From assembly GCA_005772895.1 (NCBI GenBank), contig SXIH01000042.1:39254-103253 (forward strand): a stretch of 64,000 nt of DNA, read 5' to 3'. Positions 10,529 to 21,482 of the stretch are shown here, one piece after another; position 1 is the first letter of the stretch, and each line of letters opens with the position of its first letter. Below the pieces are notes generated by a model. The model saw only the letters and a program-made list of their open reading frames with translations, was not told the origin of the DNA and did no database searches. A program made the position numbers and the translations under genes. This DNA comes from Bacteroidota bacterium. GTDB lineage: Bacteria; Bacteroidota; Bacteroidia; 2-12-FULL-35-15.

Positions 10529-10765
10529 TTACACAGTTTTATTCGCTTTGAGCAAGTAATAGATGTTAATCCCAACAATAGCAACATTGGTTATGATTAT
10601 TGGAAGCGAAAAGTCTAATAATACCCCATAAGCTACAAATAAAGTACAGCCAATACAATTTATTATTCTAAGAGTTTTAATTTCTTTCATAATGAAGGAT
10701 ATTAAAACTACTGCTGATGCAATGTAGCCGATAATGTCAGTAAAATTAAATGAGATGACTTCCAT
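10529..10765 (-). CDS. Small YgjV-like inner membrane protein
   Basis: 78 residues with three likely membrane helices: IIGYIASAVVLISFIM, IINCIGCTLFVAYGVLL and LPIIITNVAIVGINIYYLL. The arrangement, with a basic KEIKTLR loop after the first helix and the NC.GC.LF.AYG pattern, resembles the YgjV/SemiSWEET-like small membrane protein family found in many bacteria. Function is unknown; SemiSWEET relatives move sugars. It begins 4 bases after the GlmU-like gene stops, so the two are probably co-transcribed. Confidence 0.7.
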   Translation of the reverse strand: MEVISFNFTDIIGYIASAVVLISFIMKEIKTLRIINCIGCTLFVAYGVLLDFSLPIIITNVAIVGINIYYLLKANKTV

Positions 10766-10769
10766 GCAA

Positions 10770-11954
10770 TTACTTTCTATACTTTTCAGTCAACTCAAAC
10801 ACCTGTGTTAAAATATTTTGTTCGGTTTCATTAAAAACTATTCCTCTGCGTTCCATCACACGTGTTGCAACTTCAAAAGCGTCTTTTGTTTTGTAGGTAG
10901 TAAATCCGGCTGCACCACCCCATGAAAAAGAAGGAACAAAATTGCGTGGAAATCCTGAACCGAAAATATTTGCATTTACACCAACCACAGTTCCTGTATT
11001 GAACATAGTATTGATTCCACATTTACTGTGATCTCCCATAATTAATCCACAAAAAGTTAAACCGGTATTTACAAAACGTTCCTTTTCATAGTTCCACAAT
11101 TTTACTTCTGCATAATTGTTTTTCAGATTCGAATTATTGCTATCAGCGCCAATATTGCACCATTCACCTAAAACGGAATTTCCTAAAAATCCATCGTGAC
11201 CTTTGTTTGAATATCCGAATATGACAGAATTATTTACCTCTCCTCCTACTTTGCTATGTGGTCCTACTGTAGTTGGTCCGTATATTTTTGCTCCTAACTT
11301 CAATGCTGAATGTTCGCACAATGCAAATGGTCCGCGTACAATCGAACCTTCCATTATTTCAGCATCTTTTCCAATATAAATATAACCGGTAGATGCGTTC
11401 AGAATTGCACACTCAACTTTTGCTCCTTCTTCCACAAAAATATTCTCTACCCCAATTACCTGATTAGTTTTGCTTAAGGCTAATGATTTTCTTCCTTTTG
11501 TGATCAATTCAAAATCATCTTTTATTGCATCTCCATTTTTAGAAAAAATATCCCAAGGATTTTCAACTCGCATTGCTAATGCAGCAGATTCAAAATTAGT
11601 ATAGTCTGAAATATTTTTATAATCAAACGTTTTATCATTACCTGTATTTACAGCTACAACTACTGCTGAGCTTAATAGTACTTGCTTAGGTTGTAAAGAC
11701 TTTACTTCTTCTAACAATTTAGCATTCGGACAAAATGAACCATTTATCCAAACATTATCAGTATCTATTGCAAATTCGGTTGGATATTTTTTGCTTAAAT
11801 ATTCTTCCGTTTGAAAAGAAACTTTTGCATCCAATACTTTTTCCCATTTTTCGCGAATGGTTAAAATCCCAATACGGATTTCAGCAACCGGACGTGTAAA
11901 CGTAAGCGGAAGCAAGTTAATCCGTGATTTATCGTCAAATAGTATGTAATTCAT
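10770..11954 (-). CDS. GlmU-like sugar nucleotidyltransferase, Bacteroidota type
   Basis: 394 residues. The N-terminus (YILFDDKSRINLLPLTFTRPVAEIRIGILTI) matches the Bacteroidota-restricted GlmU-related family rather than classical GlmU: the usual GxGTRM pyrophosphorylase loop is absent. Residues about 180-360 form a left-handed beta-helix with hexapeptide periodicity (GYIYIGKDAEIMEGSIVRGPFALCEHSALKLGAKIYG), typical of acyltransferases. A role in UDP-N-acetylglucosamine or related nucleotide-sugar synthesis is inferred from the family. It follows the 190-residue gene by 3 bases, indicating one operon. Confidence 0.8.
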   Translation of the reverse strand: MNYILFDDKSRINLLPLTFTRPVAEIRIGILTIREKWEKVLDAKVSFQTEEYLSKKYPTEFAIDTDNVWINGSFCPNAKLLEEVKSLQPKQVLLSSAVVVAVNTGNDKTFDYKNISDYTNFESAALAMRVENPWDIFSKNGDAIKDDFELITKGRKSLALSKTNQVIGVENIFVEEGAKVECAILNASTGYIYIGKDAEIMEGSIVRGPFALCEHSALKLGAKIYGPTTVGPHSKVGGEVNNSVIFGYSNKGHDGFLGNSVLGEWCNIGADSNNSNLKNNYAEVKLWNYEKERFVNTGLTFCGLIMGDHSKCGINTMFNTGTVVGVNANIFGSGFPRNFVPSFSWGGAAGFTTYKTKDAFEVATRVMERRGIVFNETEQNILTQVFELTEKYRK

Positions 11955-11957
11955 TTT

Positions 11958-12530
11958 TTAACTATTAGCAGGTGTTTCAACCTTGTTTAACATGGTAATA
12001 TACGTATCAATTTGTCGTAAAAAATATTTTACAGTTTTTGTTCCATCCGCATCAATCATCATATCATGAATTTCTATATCATTTTCATTAAACTTTCCAA
12101 CTTTAAATTTTGCTTTTGATAATGCTGAAATATATTTCAAAGGAAAATGGTCATGTATATTCAAATCGATTAACAAATCAAACTCTTCATTAATAAAATT
12201 ACGGATAATTACGGAGTTGGGCGTTCCCATCCAGTTCAATTCTTTTGTTGAAAAAAAATCGTATTCCAATTTTGAATAGGTTAATGCCGGAATTTCTTTT
12301 GTACTAAAGAAACCCATTACTTTTACTTTTTTCAAATGTTCGCGTAAATAGACAACATATCGCTTTACAATTTCATAATCTTCTGCATTTGTAGCGTCAA
12401 AAACAATTCCAACAGTTTTTATTTTTTCGAAATTAAATTGGTTAGGTTCACGATTATAAGCATTGGATTTTAACTCCTGCTTGAGAGCACGATTTGCTAA
12501 AGATATTTTTATGTTTTTAAAGATGCTCAT
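11958..12530 (-). CDS. Conserved Bacteroidota protein, DUF6913-like
   Basis: 190 residues with no signal or membrane segment. The segments VGIVFDATNAEDYEIVKRYVVYLRE and FDLLIDLNIHDHFPLKYISALSKAKFKVG have an alpha/beta pattern and match a conserved Bacteroidota family of unknown function that I associate with DUF6913. It is placed between ligA and the GlmU-like gene, all on the minus strand. The family name is from memory and moderately sure; no catalytic residues are evident. Confidence 0.65.
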   Translation of the reverse strand: MSIFKNIKISLANRALKQELKSNAYNREPNQFNFEKIKTVGIVFDATNAEDYEIVKRYVVYLREHLKKVKVMGFFSTKEIPALTYSKLEYDFFSTKELNWMGTPNSVIIRNFINEEFDLLIDLNIHDHFPLKYISALSKAKFKVGKFNENDIEIHDMMIDADGTKTVKYFLRQIDTYITMLNKVETPANS

Positions 12531-12535
12531 CTAAA

Positions 12536-12630
12536 TCCCCCTAGCCCCCTTTTACAAAGGGGGAATTTGTTCTAACAATAATTATTCTAGCGACCTTGTC
12601 TACTTTTTATTTTTTGTCTATTGTCTACTG
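12536..12630. repeat. Intergenic repeats: CCCCCT...AGGGGG hairpin plus GTCTACT short-period repeat
   Basis: An 8-bp stem CCCCCTTT/AAAGGGGG around TAC lies at 12545-12563, within a typical AAATCCCCCTAGCCCCC repeat. Next to it, 12595-12630 carries TTGTCTACT, TTGTCTA, TTGTCTACTG, a degenerate direct repeat. Neither side of the hairpin has a T-run on the strand needed to end ligA, so it reads better as an interspersed repeat than as a terminator. Confidence 0.55.
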
Positions 12631-12631
12631 T

Positions 12632-15477
<2,846 letters not shown>

Positions 15478-15488
15478 ACAATTTATAC

Positions 15489-16352
15489 TTAAATATTACC
15501 ACGCAATATACGATAATTATTGCTTAAATCCTTTATCAATTCTACATTTTTAAAGCCCTTATTTTCAAGCAGATTCTTTGTTTCGGAGCTAAGCGACTGG
15601 TTTATTTCAAAATAAATTTTACCATTTTTATTTAAATTTTTAAGAGCGAAATCACATATCACTTTATAAAACAGCAATGGATCTTTATCTTCAACAAAAA
15701 GTGCTAAATGAGGCTCATACTCCAAAACATTTTTATTCATGCTATTTTTTTCTGAAACACATATGTAGGGAGGATTGCTAACGATAATGTCAGATGTCAG
15801 ATGTTGGATGTCAGATGTCGGATGTAAGATATCATTCAGTAGAAAATTAATCACCACTCCATTGTTTTTTGCGTTTTGTTTTGCAACTTCTAATGCTTCT
15901 TCCGAAATATCTATCGCTGTTACATTTGCTTTCGAAATATTTTTTTTAAGGGCAATTGGAATGCATCCACTACCTGTTCCAATGTCAAGTATTGAAGGTG
16001 ATTGCAATTTATTATCATGAATTATTAAATCTACTAGTTCTTCGGTTTCGGAGCGGGGAATTAATACAGATTCGTTTACCTTAAATTTCAATTTATAAAA
16101 ATCTGCTTCACCTAAAATGTATTGAATGGGCTTATGCTTTTTTAATTCTTTTATTGCAAAATTAAATTTGAGTAATTCCGATTCAGAAATTGTATTTTCT
16201 GATTTTAACACAAACTCAGCTTTGTTCAGATTCAAATAAAATTCAAAGCAATAAGCAATAATAGTTTCTAGTTCATCACTTTCGTAAGAATCTTTCAACT
16301 CTTCACGAAAAAACCTTAAAATGTCTTTGATTTTGTTTGATGCAATTTTCAT
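15489..16352 (-). CDS. prmC: Peptide chain release factor glutamine methyltransferase PrmC, with in-frame repeat insertion
   Basis: 287 residues. It methylates the GGQ glutamine of release factors. The N-terminal helical domain has KPIQYILGEADFY and VLIPRSETEELV; the SAM site is ILDIGTGSGCIPIAL at about 121-135; the catalytic NPPY is at 193-196. Directly before NPPY, residues about 175-189 read ILHPTSDIQHLTSDI, encoded by a degenerate direct repeat (15787-15833). In the family this loop is short and unrelated, so the peptide looks like an in-frame repeat insertion or replacement. All catalytic motifs are intact, so the enzyme is probably active. The gene is divergent from ribD, with a TACCTTTG box only 7 bases upstream of the ATG. 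Confidence 0.93.
   Translation of the reverse strand: MKIASNKIKDILRFFREELKDSYESDELETIIAYCFEFYLNLNKAEFVLKSENTISESELLKFNFAIKELKKHKPIQYILGEADFYKLKFKVNESVLIPRSETEELVDLIIHDNKLQSPSILDIGTGSGCIPIALKKNISKANVTAIDISEEALEVAKQNAKNNGVVINFLLNDILHPTSDIQHLTSDIIVSNPPYICVSEKNSMNKNVLEYEPHLALFVEDKDPLLFYKVICDFALKNLNKNGKIYFEINQSLSSETKNLLENKGFKNVELIKDLSNNYRILRGNI
15787..15833 (-). repeat. GATGTCAGAT short-period repeat inside prmC
   Basis: On the plus strand the stretch reads as successive variants of GATGTCA, GATGTTG, GATGTCA, GATGTCG, GATGTAA. It is a degenerate repeat of about 6-8 bases of the same kind seen between genes elsewhere in this window, but here it lies in frame within a coding sequence. Confidence 0.75.
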
Positions 16353-16359
16353 ACCTTAG

Positions 16360-16367
16360 CAAAGGTA
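16360..16367 (-). promoter_or_regulatory. -7 box upstream of prmC, very short leader
   Basis: TACCTTTG on the minus strand matches TAnnTTTG and ends 7 bases before the prmC ATG. Transcription would start at or within a few bases of the start codon, giving a leaderless or nearly leaderless message. Confidence 0.5.
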
Positions 16368-16394
16368 AGAATAGTTAATACACCTGATTCAAAA

Positions 16395-17435
16395 ATGAGC
16401 AATAACGAAACATATATGAAACGCTGCCTCGATTTGGCAGTAAAAGGTTTAGGACAAGTTGCTCCCAACCCAATGGTTGGCTGTGTGATAGTTTGTGACG
16501 GAGAAATTATTGGCGAAGGCTATCATGAGCAATACGGACAGGCACACGCTGAAGTAAATGCAATTAATGCCGTAAAAGATAAAGCTTTATTAAAAAAATC
16601 TACTCTCTATGTTAATTTAGAACCTTGTTCCCATTTTGGAAAAACTCCTCCCTGTGCTGATTTGATAGTAGAGCATAAAATTCCTTATGTAGTAATTGGA
16701 AGTGTTGATACTAATTCTTTGGTTTCAGGAAAAGGAATAGAAAAATTAGCAAAAGCCGGAATAGATGTAAAAATAGGCGTTTTAGAAAATGATTGTAAAA
16801 AGTTAAACAAACGTTTTTTCACATATCACGAGAATAAACGTCCCTATATTATTTTGAAATGGGCTCAAACTGCTGATGGATTTATAGATGCAAAAAGAAA
16901 CGAAGAGAACACCTCAAAGCCAATTCAAATCAGTAATTCAGATTCCAAAAAATTATTGCATTTATGGCGCAGTCAGGAACAAGCTATTATCATTGGTACA
17001 AATACCGCTCTGTTAGATAATCCACAGTTAACCGTAAGAGAAGTGAAAGGTAAAAACCCTTTAAGGATTACAATAGATAAGTGGTTGCGGATTCCAAAAC
17101 AATTTAACCTTTTTGATAAGTCAACTCCCACTCTCATTTTCACTTCTATGAATGAGCCTGCACAAACTAATTTAGAGTTTGTAAAAATTGATTTTGAGAA
17201 GCCAATCATCCCACAAGTTTTAGATGAATTATATAAACGTAATATTCATTCTTTAATGGTAGAAGGTGGAGAATTGTTACTTAAGAGTTTTATTGATGAA
17301 GGATATTGGGATTCGGCAAGAGTATTTATATCCGATAAAGAATTAGGAAAAGGTGTTGCTGCTCCGGTATTGAATCAAAAACCGGTGATAAAAGAAAATA
17401 TAAGCGGGGATAAATTGCTTTTTTATGTAAAGTAA
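16395..17435 (+). CDS. ribD: Riboflavin biosynthesis deaminase/reductase RibD
   Basis: 346 residues with two domains. The deaminase part (about 1-145) has the zinc motif HAEVNAI (H51, E53) and the two-cysteine motif PCSHFGKTPPC (C78, C87). The reductase part (about 150-346) begins RPYIILKWAQTADGFIDAK and includes IIIGTNTALLDNPQLTVR and the GGELLLKSFIDEG segment. It carries out the second and third steps of flavin synthesis after GTP cyclohydrolase II. No other rib gene is nearby. Its stop is 2 bases from the convergent stop of the following gene. Confidence 0.96.
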   Translation: MSNNETYMKRCLDLAVKGLGQVAPNPMVGCVIVCDGEIIGEGYHEQYGQAHAEVNAINAVKDKALLKKSTLYVNLEPCSHFGKTPPCADLIVEHKIPYVVIGSVDTNSLVSGKGIEKLAKAGIDVKIGVLENDCKKLNKRFFTYHENKRPYIILKWAQTADGFIDAKRNEENTSKPIQISNSDSKKLLHLWRSQEQAIIIGTNTALLDNPQLTVREVKGKNPLRITIDKWLRIPKQFNLFDKSTPTLIFTSMNEPAQTNLEFVKIDFEKPIIPQVLDELYKRNIHSLMVEGGELLLKSFIDEGYWDSARVFISDKELGKGVAAPVLNQKPVIKENISGDKLLFYVK

Positions 17436-17437
17436 TT

Positions 17438-17884
17438 TTAAGTTGCATTCAACTTGAAGTACAAATCCACAGCTGTACCTTTTTCAGAAAAGAAAGTTAG
17501 GTTTGCCAAATTTTTCATAAAATAAAGGCCTCTGCCATATGGCTTTTTTTCGTTTGTTTCTGCAATTGATTCAGGCATACTTTCAAAATCAAAACCATTC
17601 CCTTCATCTTTTATCGTAAAACAAATCCAATCGTTTTGTTTGACTTGAATAAACAGATAGACTTTTTTTTCCTTATCAAATTTGTTTCCATGAATAATGG
17701 CGTTGGAAATTGCCTCAATTACCGATATACATATATTGCAATAAATTGGGCTGGGAAGGCTTATTTGTTTTTTGATTTTTTTCAGCAGCGTTTCTAATGC
17801 ATAAACGCTGTTAAAATTTGATTGAAAAGCAAATGCCTGAACAGAATTTTTATTGGGATAAAATATGTTTGCAGTCTCCTTCAT
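17438..17884 (-). CDS. RsbW-like serine kinase/ATPase (HATPase_c), paralogue 1
   Basis: 148 residues forming a stand-alone GHKL ATPase. The N-box is NAIIHGNKFDKEKKV; the G1 box is DEGNGFDF; the G2 box is GRGLYFMKNL. In Firmicutes such proteins phosphorylate anti-anti-sigma factors and hold sigma factors; in Bacteroidota they usually occur alone and their partners are unclear. No sigma factor or STAS antagonist is in the window. The following paralogue on the same strand, 153 bases upstream, shares the same architecture, suggesting gene duplication. Confidence 0.82.
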   Translation of the reverse strand: MKETANIFYPNKNSVQAFAFQSNFNSVYALETLLKKIKKQISLPSPIYCNICISVIEAISNAIIHGNKFDKEKKVYLFIQVKQNDWICFTIKDEGNGFDFESMPESIAETNEKKPYGRGLYFMKNLANLTFFSEKGTAVDLYFKLNAT

Positions 17885-18037
17885 CAGATTTTCCTTTTTA
17901 TAGTATTTTACTATTAAAAGAAAAAACAGATACGATAAAAAAAAGAGGAAATGCTAAACTCAAAAACCACATTTAATCACAACATATTGATTTTGAGTAT
18001 ATTGCAACAAAAAAGATGCTAATTCAAAAAGCCAATG

Positions 18038-18475
18038 TTAATTTTTATAAAGATCGAAACCTATTTCAAGGCAGGTTCCGTTTTCAGAATACTCTACTAT
18101 GTCGGCTAATTTGTTAATCAAGAATACTCCCCGTCCATTAGGTTCACCAATGCGTTCAGGACTGGTAGGATCGGGAACAGCTGTAAAATCAAAACCTTCG
18201 CCTTCATCTCTTATTGTAAAACACAAATAGCGCTCTTCTTTAGTCTCAACTTTTAAGCGAACCTTTTTAGAGGGATTAAATTTGTTTCCATGTTTAATGG
18301 CATTAGAAACGGCTTCATTAAGAACAATCCAGATATAATTATAATTCTCTTCCGAAATGGCATACTCATCTCTAACCCTTGAGATAAGTTTCTCAACAGT
18401 TAAAACGCTTTCTAAATTAGATTCTAAAACCATTTTTTGAGAAAGTGATTCAATATCAATGTAACCGAGTAGCAT
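18038..18475 (-). CDS. RsbW-like serine kinase/ATPase (HATPase_c), paralogue 2
   Basis: 145 residues, clearly related to the downstream gene: NAIKHGNKFNPSKKV, FTIRDEGEGFDF and NGRGVFLINKLAD correspond to the same N, G1 and G2 boxes. The linker between G1 and G2 carries PDPTSPERIGEPN, typical of Bacteroidota members. It probably binds ATP and acts as a protein serine kinase or anti-sigma factor. The partner is unknown. It is divergent from the YigZ gene, so the region 18476-18562 should hold both promoters. Confidence 0.82.
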   Translation of the reverse strand: MLLGYIDIESLSQKMVLESNLESVLTVEKLISRVRDEYAISEENYNYIWIVLNEAVSNAIKHGNKFNPSKKVRLKVETKEERYLCFTIRDEGEGFDFTAVPDPTSPERIGEPNGRGVFLINKLADIVEYSENGTCLEIGFDLYKN

Positions 18476-18562
18476 TTTATAAAATTTTAGCTAAAATATA
18501 ATATTCCACAATAAAAACAAATATTTACAGGTCGAAATTACACCTTATCTTAGCAATCGGAA

Positions 18563-19177
18563 ATGCTATTTGAGGACACCTATTTAACAATAAAAGAGCC
18601 ATCACAAGGCCTCTACAAAGACAAAGGAAGTAAGTTTTCGAGCTATGCTTTTCCTGTGAACAACGAGAATGAAGTAAAGCAACGGTTAGCTGAAATAAAA
18701 AAGCTTCATCCTAGCGCTACGCACCATTGCTATGCTTTTCGGCTGGGTGCCGACAAACAATCATTCAGAGCCAATGATGACGGAGAACCTTCCAATACAG
18801 CAGGAAAACCAATACTTGGACAAATTCAATCAAAGGATCTTACTAATATTTTAATAATAGTTGTCCGCTATTTTGGCGGAACACTTTTGGGAGTAAGTGG
18901 ATTGATAAATGCATACAAACTTGCAGCAGCAGATGCCATAACAAATGCTTCAATAATTGAAAAAACGGTGAACGATGTTTATGAGATTCATTTCGATTAT
19001 ATTTTAATGAATAATGTAATGAGAATTATTAAGGAAGAAGAATTGCAAATACTATCACAAGAGTCTGAACTTAATTGTTTTATTACTTTTTCGGTAAGAA
19101 AAAACAACTCAATGAATGCATTTGACAAAATAAGTAGACTCGAAGGAGTAGAGATTAAATTTTCAAGAACAATATAG
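18563..19177 (+). CDS. YigZ/IMPACT family protein
   Basis: 204 residues. The N-terminal IMPACT domain (about 1-125) contains GSKFSSYAFPV, THHCYAFRLGAD, NDDGEPSNTAGKPILGQI and VVRYFGGTLLGVSGLINAYKLAA, the strongest signatures of the family. A C-terminal ferredoxin-like DUF1949 domain follows. Members have been linked to translation control, but the bacterial role is not settled. A TATCTTAG element at 18546-18553 is one mismatch from the -7 consensus. The M42-like peptidase gene follows after 33 bases. Confidence 0.9.
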   Translation: MLFEDTYLTIKEPSQGLYKDKGSKFSSYAFPVNNENEVKQRLAEIKKLHPSATHHCYAFRLGADKQSFRANDDGEPSNTAGKPILGQIQSKDLTNILIIVVRYFGGTLLGVSGLINAYKLAAADAITNASIIEKTVNDVYEIHFDYILMNNVMRIIKEEELQILSQESELNCFITFSVRKNNSMNAFDKISRLEGVEIKFSRTI

Positions 19178-19210
19178 ATTCGTATATTCGTAAAAATTCG
19201 TAATTCGTCT
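19178..19210. repeat. ATTCGTAATTCGT short-period repeat
   Basis: The 33-base gap between the YigZ and peptidase genes consists almost wholly of four ATTCGT units (ATTCGTATATTCGT, AATTCGTAATTCGT). The same unit in the reverse orientation occurs at 62157-62188. Confidence 0.65.
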
Positions 19211-20122
19211 ATGAAGTTATTAAAAGAAATGTGCGCTATTCATGCGCCATCAGGAAATGAATCGGGAATGACAAAATTCCTTTTAAAATACATTGAAAAA
19301 AACAAAAAGAATTGGAAAGTAAAACCAAAAATTTATTCTGGAGAAGGTTTTCAAGATTGCATTGTTTTAGTTTTCGGTAAACCAAGAACAGCCATTTTTG
19401 CGCATCTTGACAGCATTGGTTTTACGGTCAGATACGGAAAACAATTAGTTAAAATTGGCGGTCCACGATTAATTGATGGCATTAACTTAGTTGGTGAAGA
19501 CAGTAAAGGAAAAATTGATTGCAAATTAGCCGTTAACAAAGAAGGAAACATTTCTTATAAATTCAAAAGAGATATTAAAAGAGGAACAGAACTTACGTTC
19601 AATCCAAACTGGCGTGAAACAAAAGAATATGTTCAATGCTGCTATATGGATAATCGTTTGGGGGTTTGGAATGCTTTGCAAGTCGCTGAAACATTAAAAG
19701 ATGGGGTGATTGTTTTTTCTTGCTATGAAGAGCATAATGGTGGAACTGTTTCATTTATCCAAAAATTTCTTTTCGAAAAATACAAAGTGAAACAAGCTTT
19801 AATTTCAGATATTACTTGGGTAACAGATGGAGTTCCACATGGCAAAGGAGTAGCAATTTCTTTACGTGATAGTTTAATTCCAAGAAGAAGCTATGTAAAT
19901 AAAATTATTTCAATAGCTACAAAAACTAAAATTCCTTTTCAATTAGAAGTAGAAGGTTCCGGAGGCAGTGACGCTAAAGAACTACAAATGGCTGAATATC
20001 CTTGGGATTGGTGTTTCATTGGAGCACCGGAAGACAATGTGCACACACCAGATGAGAAGGTTTATAAAAAAGACATTGATGCAATGGTTAAAATTTATAA
20101 TGTTCTAATGAAAGAACTATGA
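19211..20122 (+). CDS. M42-like zinc aminopeptidase
   Basis: 303 residues, cytosolic. The opening LLKEMCAIHAPSGNESGMTKFL matches M42/M28-type exopeptidases. Candidate metal ligands are H and D in AHLDSIGFTVRY, D in YMDNRLGVWNAL, the glutamates in CYEEHNGGTVSF, D in ISDITWVTDG and H in DNVHTPDEK near the C-terminus. The spacing follows the M42 family (glutamyl/deblocking aminopeptidases), but the protein is somewhat short (M42 enzymes are usually about 340-360 residues) and belongs to a Bacteroidota-type subgroup. The substrate cannot be stated. It follows the YigZ gene on the same strand. Confidence 0.78.
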   Translation: MKLLKEMCAIHAPSGNESGMTKFLLKYIEKNKKNWKVKPKIYSGEGFQDCIVLVFGKPRTAIFAHLDSIGFTVRYGKQLVKIGGPRLIDGINLVGEDSKGKIDCKLAVNKEGNISYKFKRDIKRGTELTFNPNWRETKEYVQCCYMDNRLGVWNALQVAETLKDGVIVFSCYEEHNGGTVSFIQKFLFEKYKVKQALISDITWVTDGVPHGKGVAISLRDSLIPRRSYVNKIISIATKTKIPFQLEVEGSGGSDAKELQMAEYPWDWCFIGAPEDNVHTPDEKVYKKDIDAMVKIYNVLMKEL

Positions 20123-20196
20123 AACAAAACAATTGCTTTTTCAAAAAAATGTTCTAGTTTTGATTTACAAGTTTACTCAATCCTCATAAAACTAAT

Positions 20197-21441
20197 ATGA
20201 ATAATTTAGATACGTTTATAGCTGTAACTACAGCGATCATTTTTATTCTGATAGTTTCACATACTTGTGGAAGAATATTTCAATACATAGGACAACCCAA
20301 GGTTGTTGGAGAAATGATTTCCGGAGTATTGTTAGGTCCAACCTGTTTTGGATATTTTTGTCCTGACTTAAGTGCTCAAATTTTCAGTAAAGAGATGATG
20401 CCTTTTTTATTCGTCATCAGCAATCTAGGATTATCATTTTATATGTTCCTAATTGGGTCTGAAATTGATTTTAAAAATTTTACTCCAAAAATATTAAAGC
20501 GTTCATCACTTCTATCTTCAGTTGCAATAATTTTCCCTTTCATTTTCGGAGCTATAGCAGCCTTATGGTATTTTGATATTTTCACTATGCCCGGAATTTC
20601 CTTTACATCATTTACAATATTTTTGGGAACTGCTTTTGCCATCACAGCCTTTCCGATGCTAGCGAGAATTCTTGATGAAAAGAAAATTCTCAATACAGAA
20701 ATTGGCGTTTTAACAATTTCATCTGCATGTATTCAAGATGTAGTTTCTTGGATACTTTTATCGTTTGTTACGGCTGCTGCAGCTCACAAAGGAATGGAAG
20801 CTGGCTATATTACTTTATTCGGAGGAATGGGTTTTATTGCAATTGTATTTTTAATTGTGAGACCACTTCTAAAAATTATTGGTAAACGCAGTCAAAAACA
20901 TGGATACCTCAGTCAACCTGATTTTGTGATTATTGTAGTTTTATTATTGGCAGCTGCTCTTATTACCGACAAACTTGGATTGTATTCTGTATTTGGTGGT
21001 TTTATTTTAGGATTGGCTGTTCCGCGTGATCCTGTATTTTCAAAAGGTATTCAGGATAAACTGAAGGACTTCACACAAGCTATTCTTCTTCCTTTGTTCT
21101 TTACGTTTTCCGGATTGAATGCGAATATGTTAGTACTGGGCAATCTTACCAATTTTGTTCCAACATTAATTATTATTGGCTTTGCGTTTTTCAGTAAATA
21201 TGCATCTGCGCTGATTGCAATGAAATTAACAGGATTTAGTTGGAGGGAATCATCAGCCATTGGAGGATTAACAAACGCGAGAGGATTAATGGAATTAATT
21301 GTTGCTAATATTGGATTATCCTATGCTGTTATCACTAAAGATCTTTATTCCATTTTAGTTTTAATTGCCATCTTAACAACCTTGTTTGCTATGCCTATTT
21401 ATAATTTCTCGATGGGAATTAAAAAGAAAAGCAAAAAATAA
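20197..21441 (+). CDS. Cation/proton antiporter, CPA2 family
   Basis: 414 residues with about twelve hydrophobic segments. Characteristic pieces are GQPKVVGEMISGVLLGPTCFG after the first helix, LGTAFAITAFPMLARIL with the family's substrate-site region, ACIQDVVSWILL, and FILGLAVPRDPVF. The C-terminal half ends GGLTNARGLMELIVANIGL, also typical. There is no C-terminal TrkA-N domain, so it is not a full KefB/KefC. It should exchange Na+ or K+ for protons across the inner membrane. A clear terminator follows. Confidence 0.9.
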   Translation: MNNLDTFIAVTTAIIFILIVSHTCGRIFQYIGQPKVVGEMISGVLLGPTCFGYFCPDLSAQIFSKEMMPFLFVISNLGLSFYMFLIGSEIDFKNFTPKILKRSSLLSSVAIIFPFIFGAIAALWYFDIFTMPGISFTSFTIFLGTAFAITAFPMLARILDEKKILNTEIGVLTISSACIQDVVSWILLSFVTAAAAHKGMEAGYITLFGGMGFIAIVFLIVRPLLKIIGKRSQKHGYLSQPDFVIIVVLLLAAALITDKLGLYSVFGGFILGLAVPRDPVFSKGIQDKLKDFTQAILLPLFFTFSGLNANMLVLGNLTNFVPTLIIIGFAFFSKYASALIAMKLTGFSWRESSAIGGLTNARGLMELIVANIGLSYAVITKDLYSILVLIAILTTLFAMPIYNFSMGIKKKSKK

Positions 21442-21448
21442 TTTTCAA

Positions 21449-21482
21449 AAAAAATCCAGACAATAAATGTCTGGATTTTTTT
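21449..21482. terminator. Bidirectional intrinsic terminator
   Basis: AAATCCAGACA and TGTCTGGATTT form a perfect stem around ATAAA, with A-runs on the left and T-runs on the right. It can end both the antiporter gene and the convergent PorP/SprF gene, whose stop codon begins at 21483. Confidence 0.85.

Noticed and set aside
12545..12563. CCCCCTTT/AAAGGGGG hairpin as terminator of ligA
   Set aside because: There is no T-run downstream on the minus strand, and the sequence matches a common interspersed repeat.
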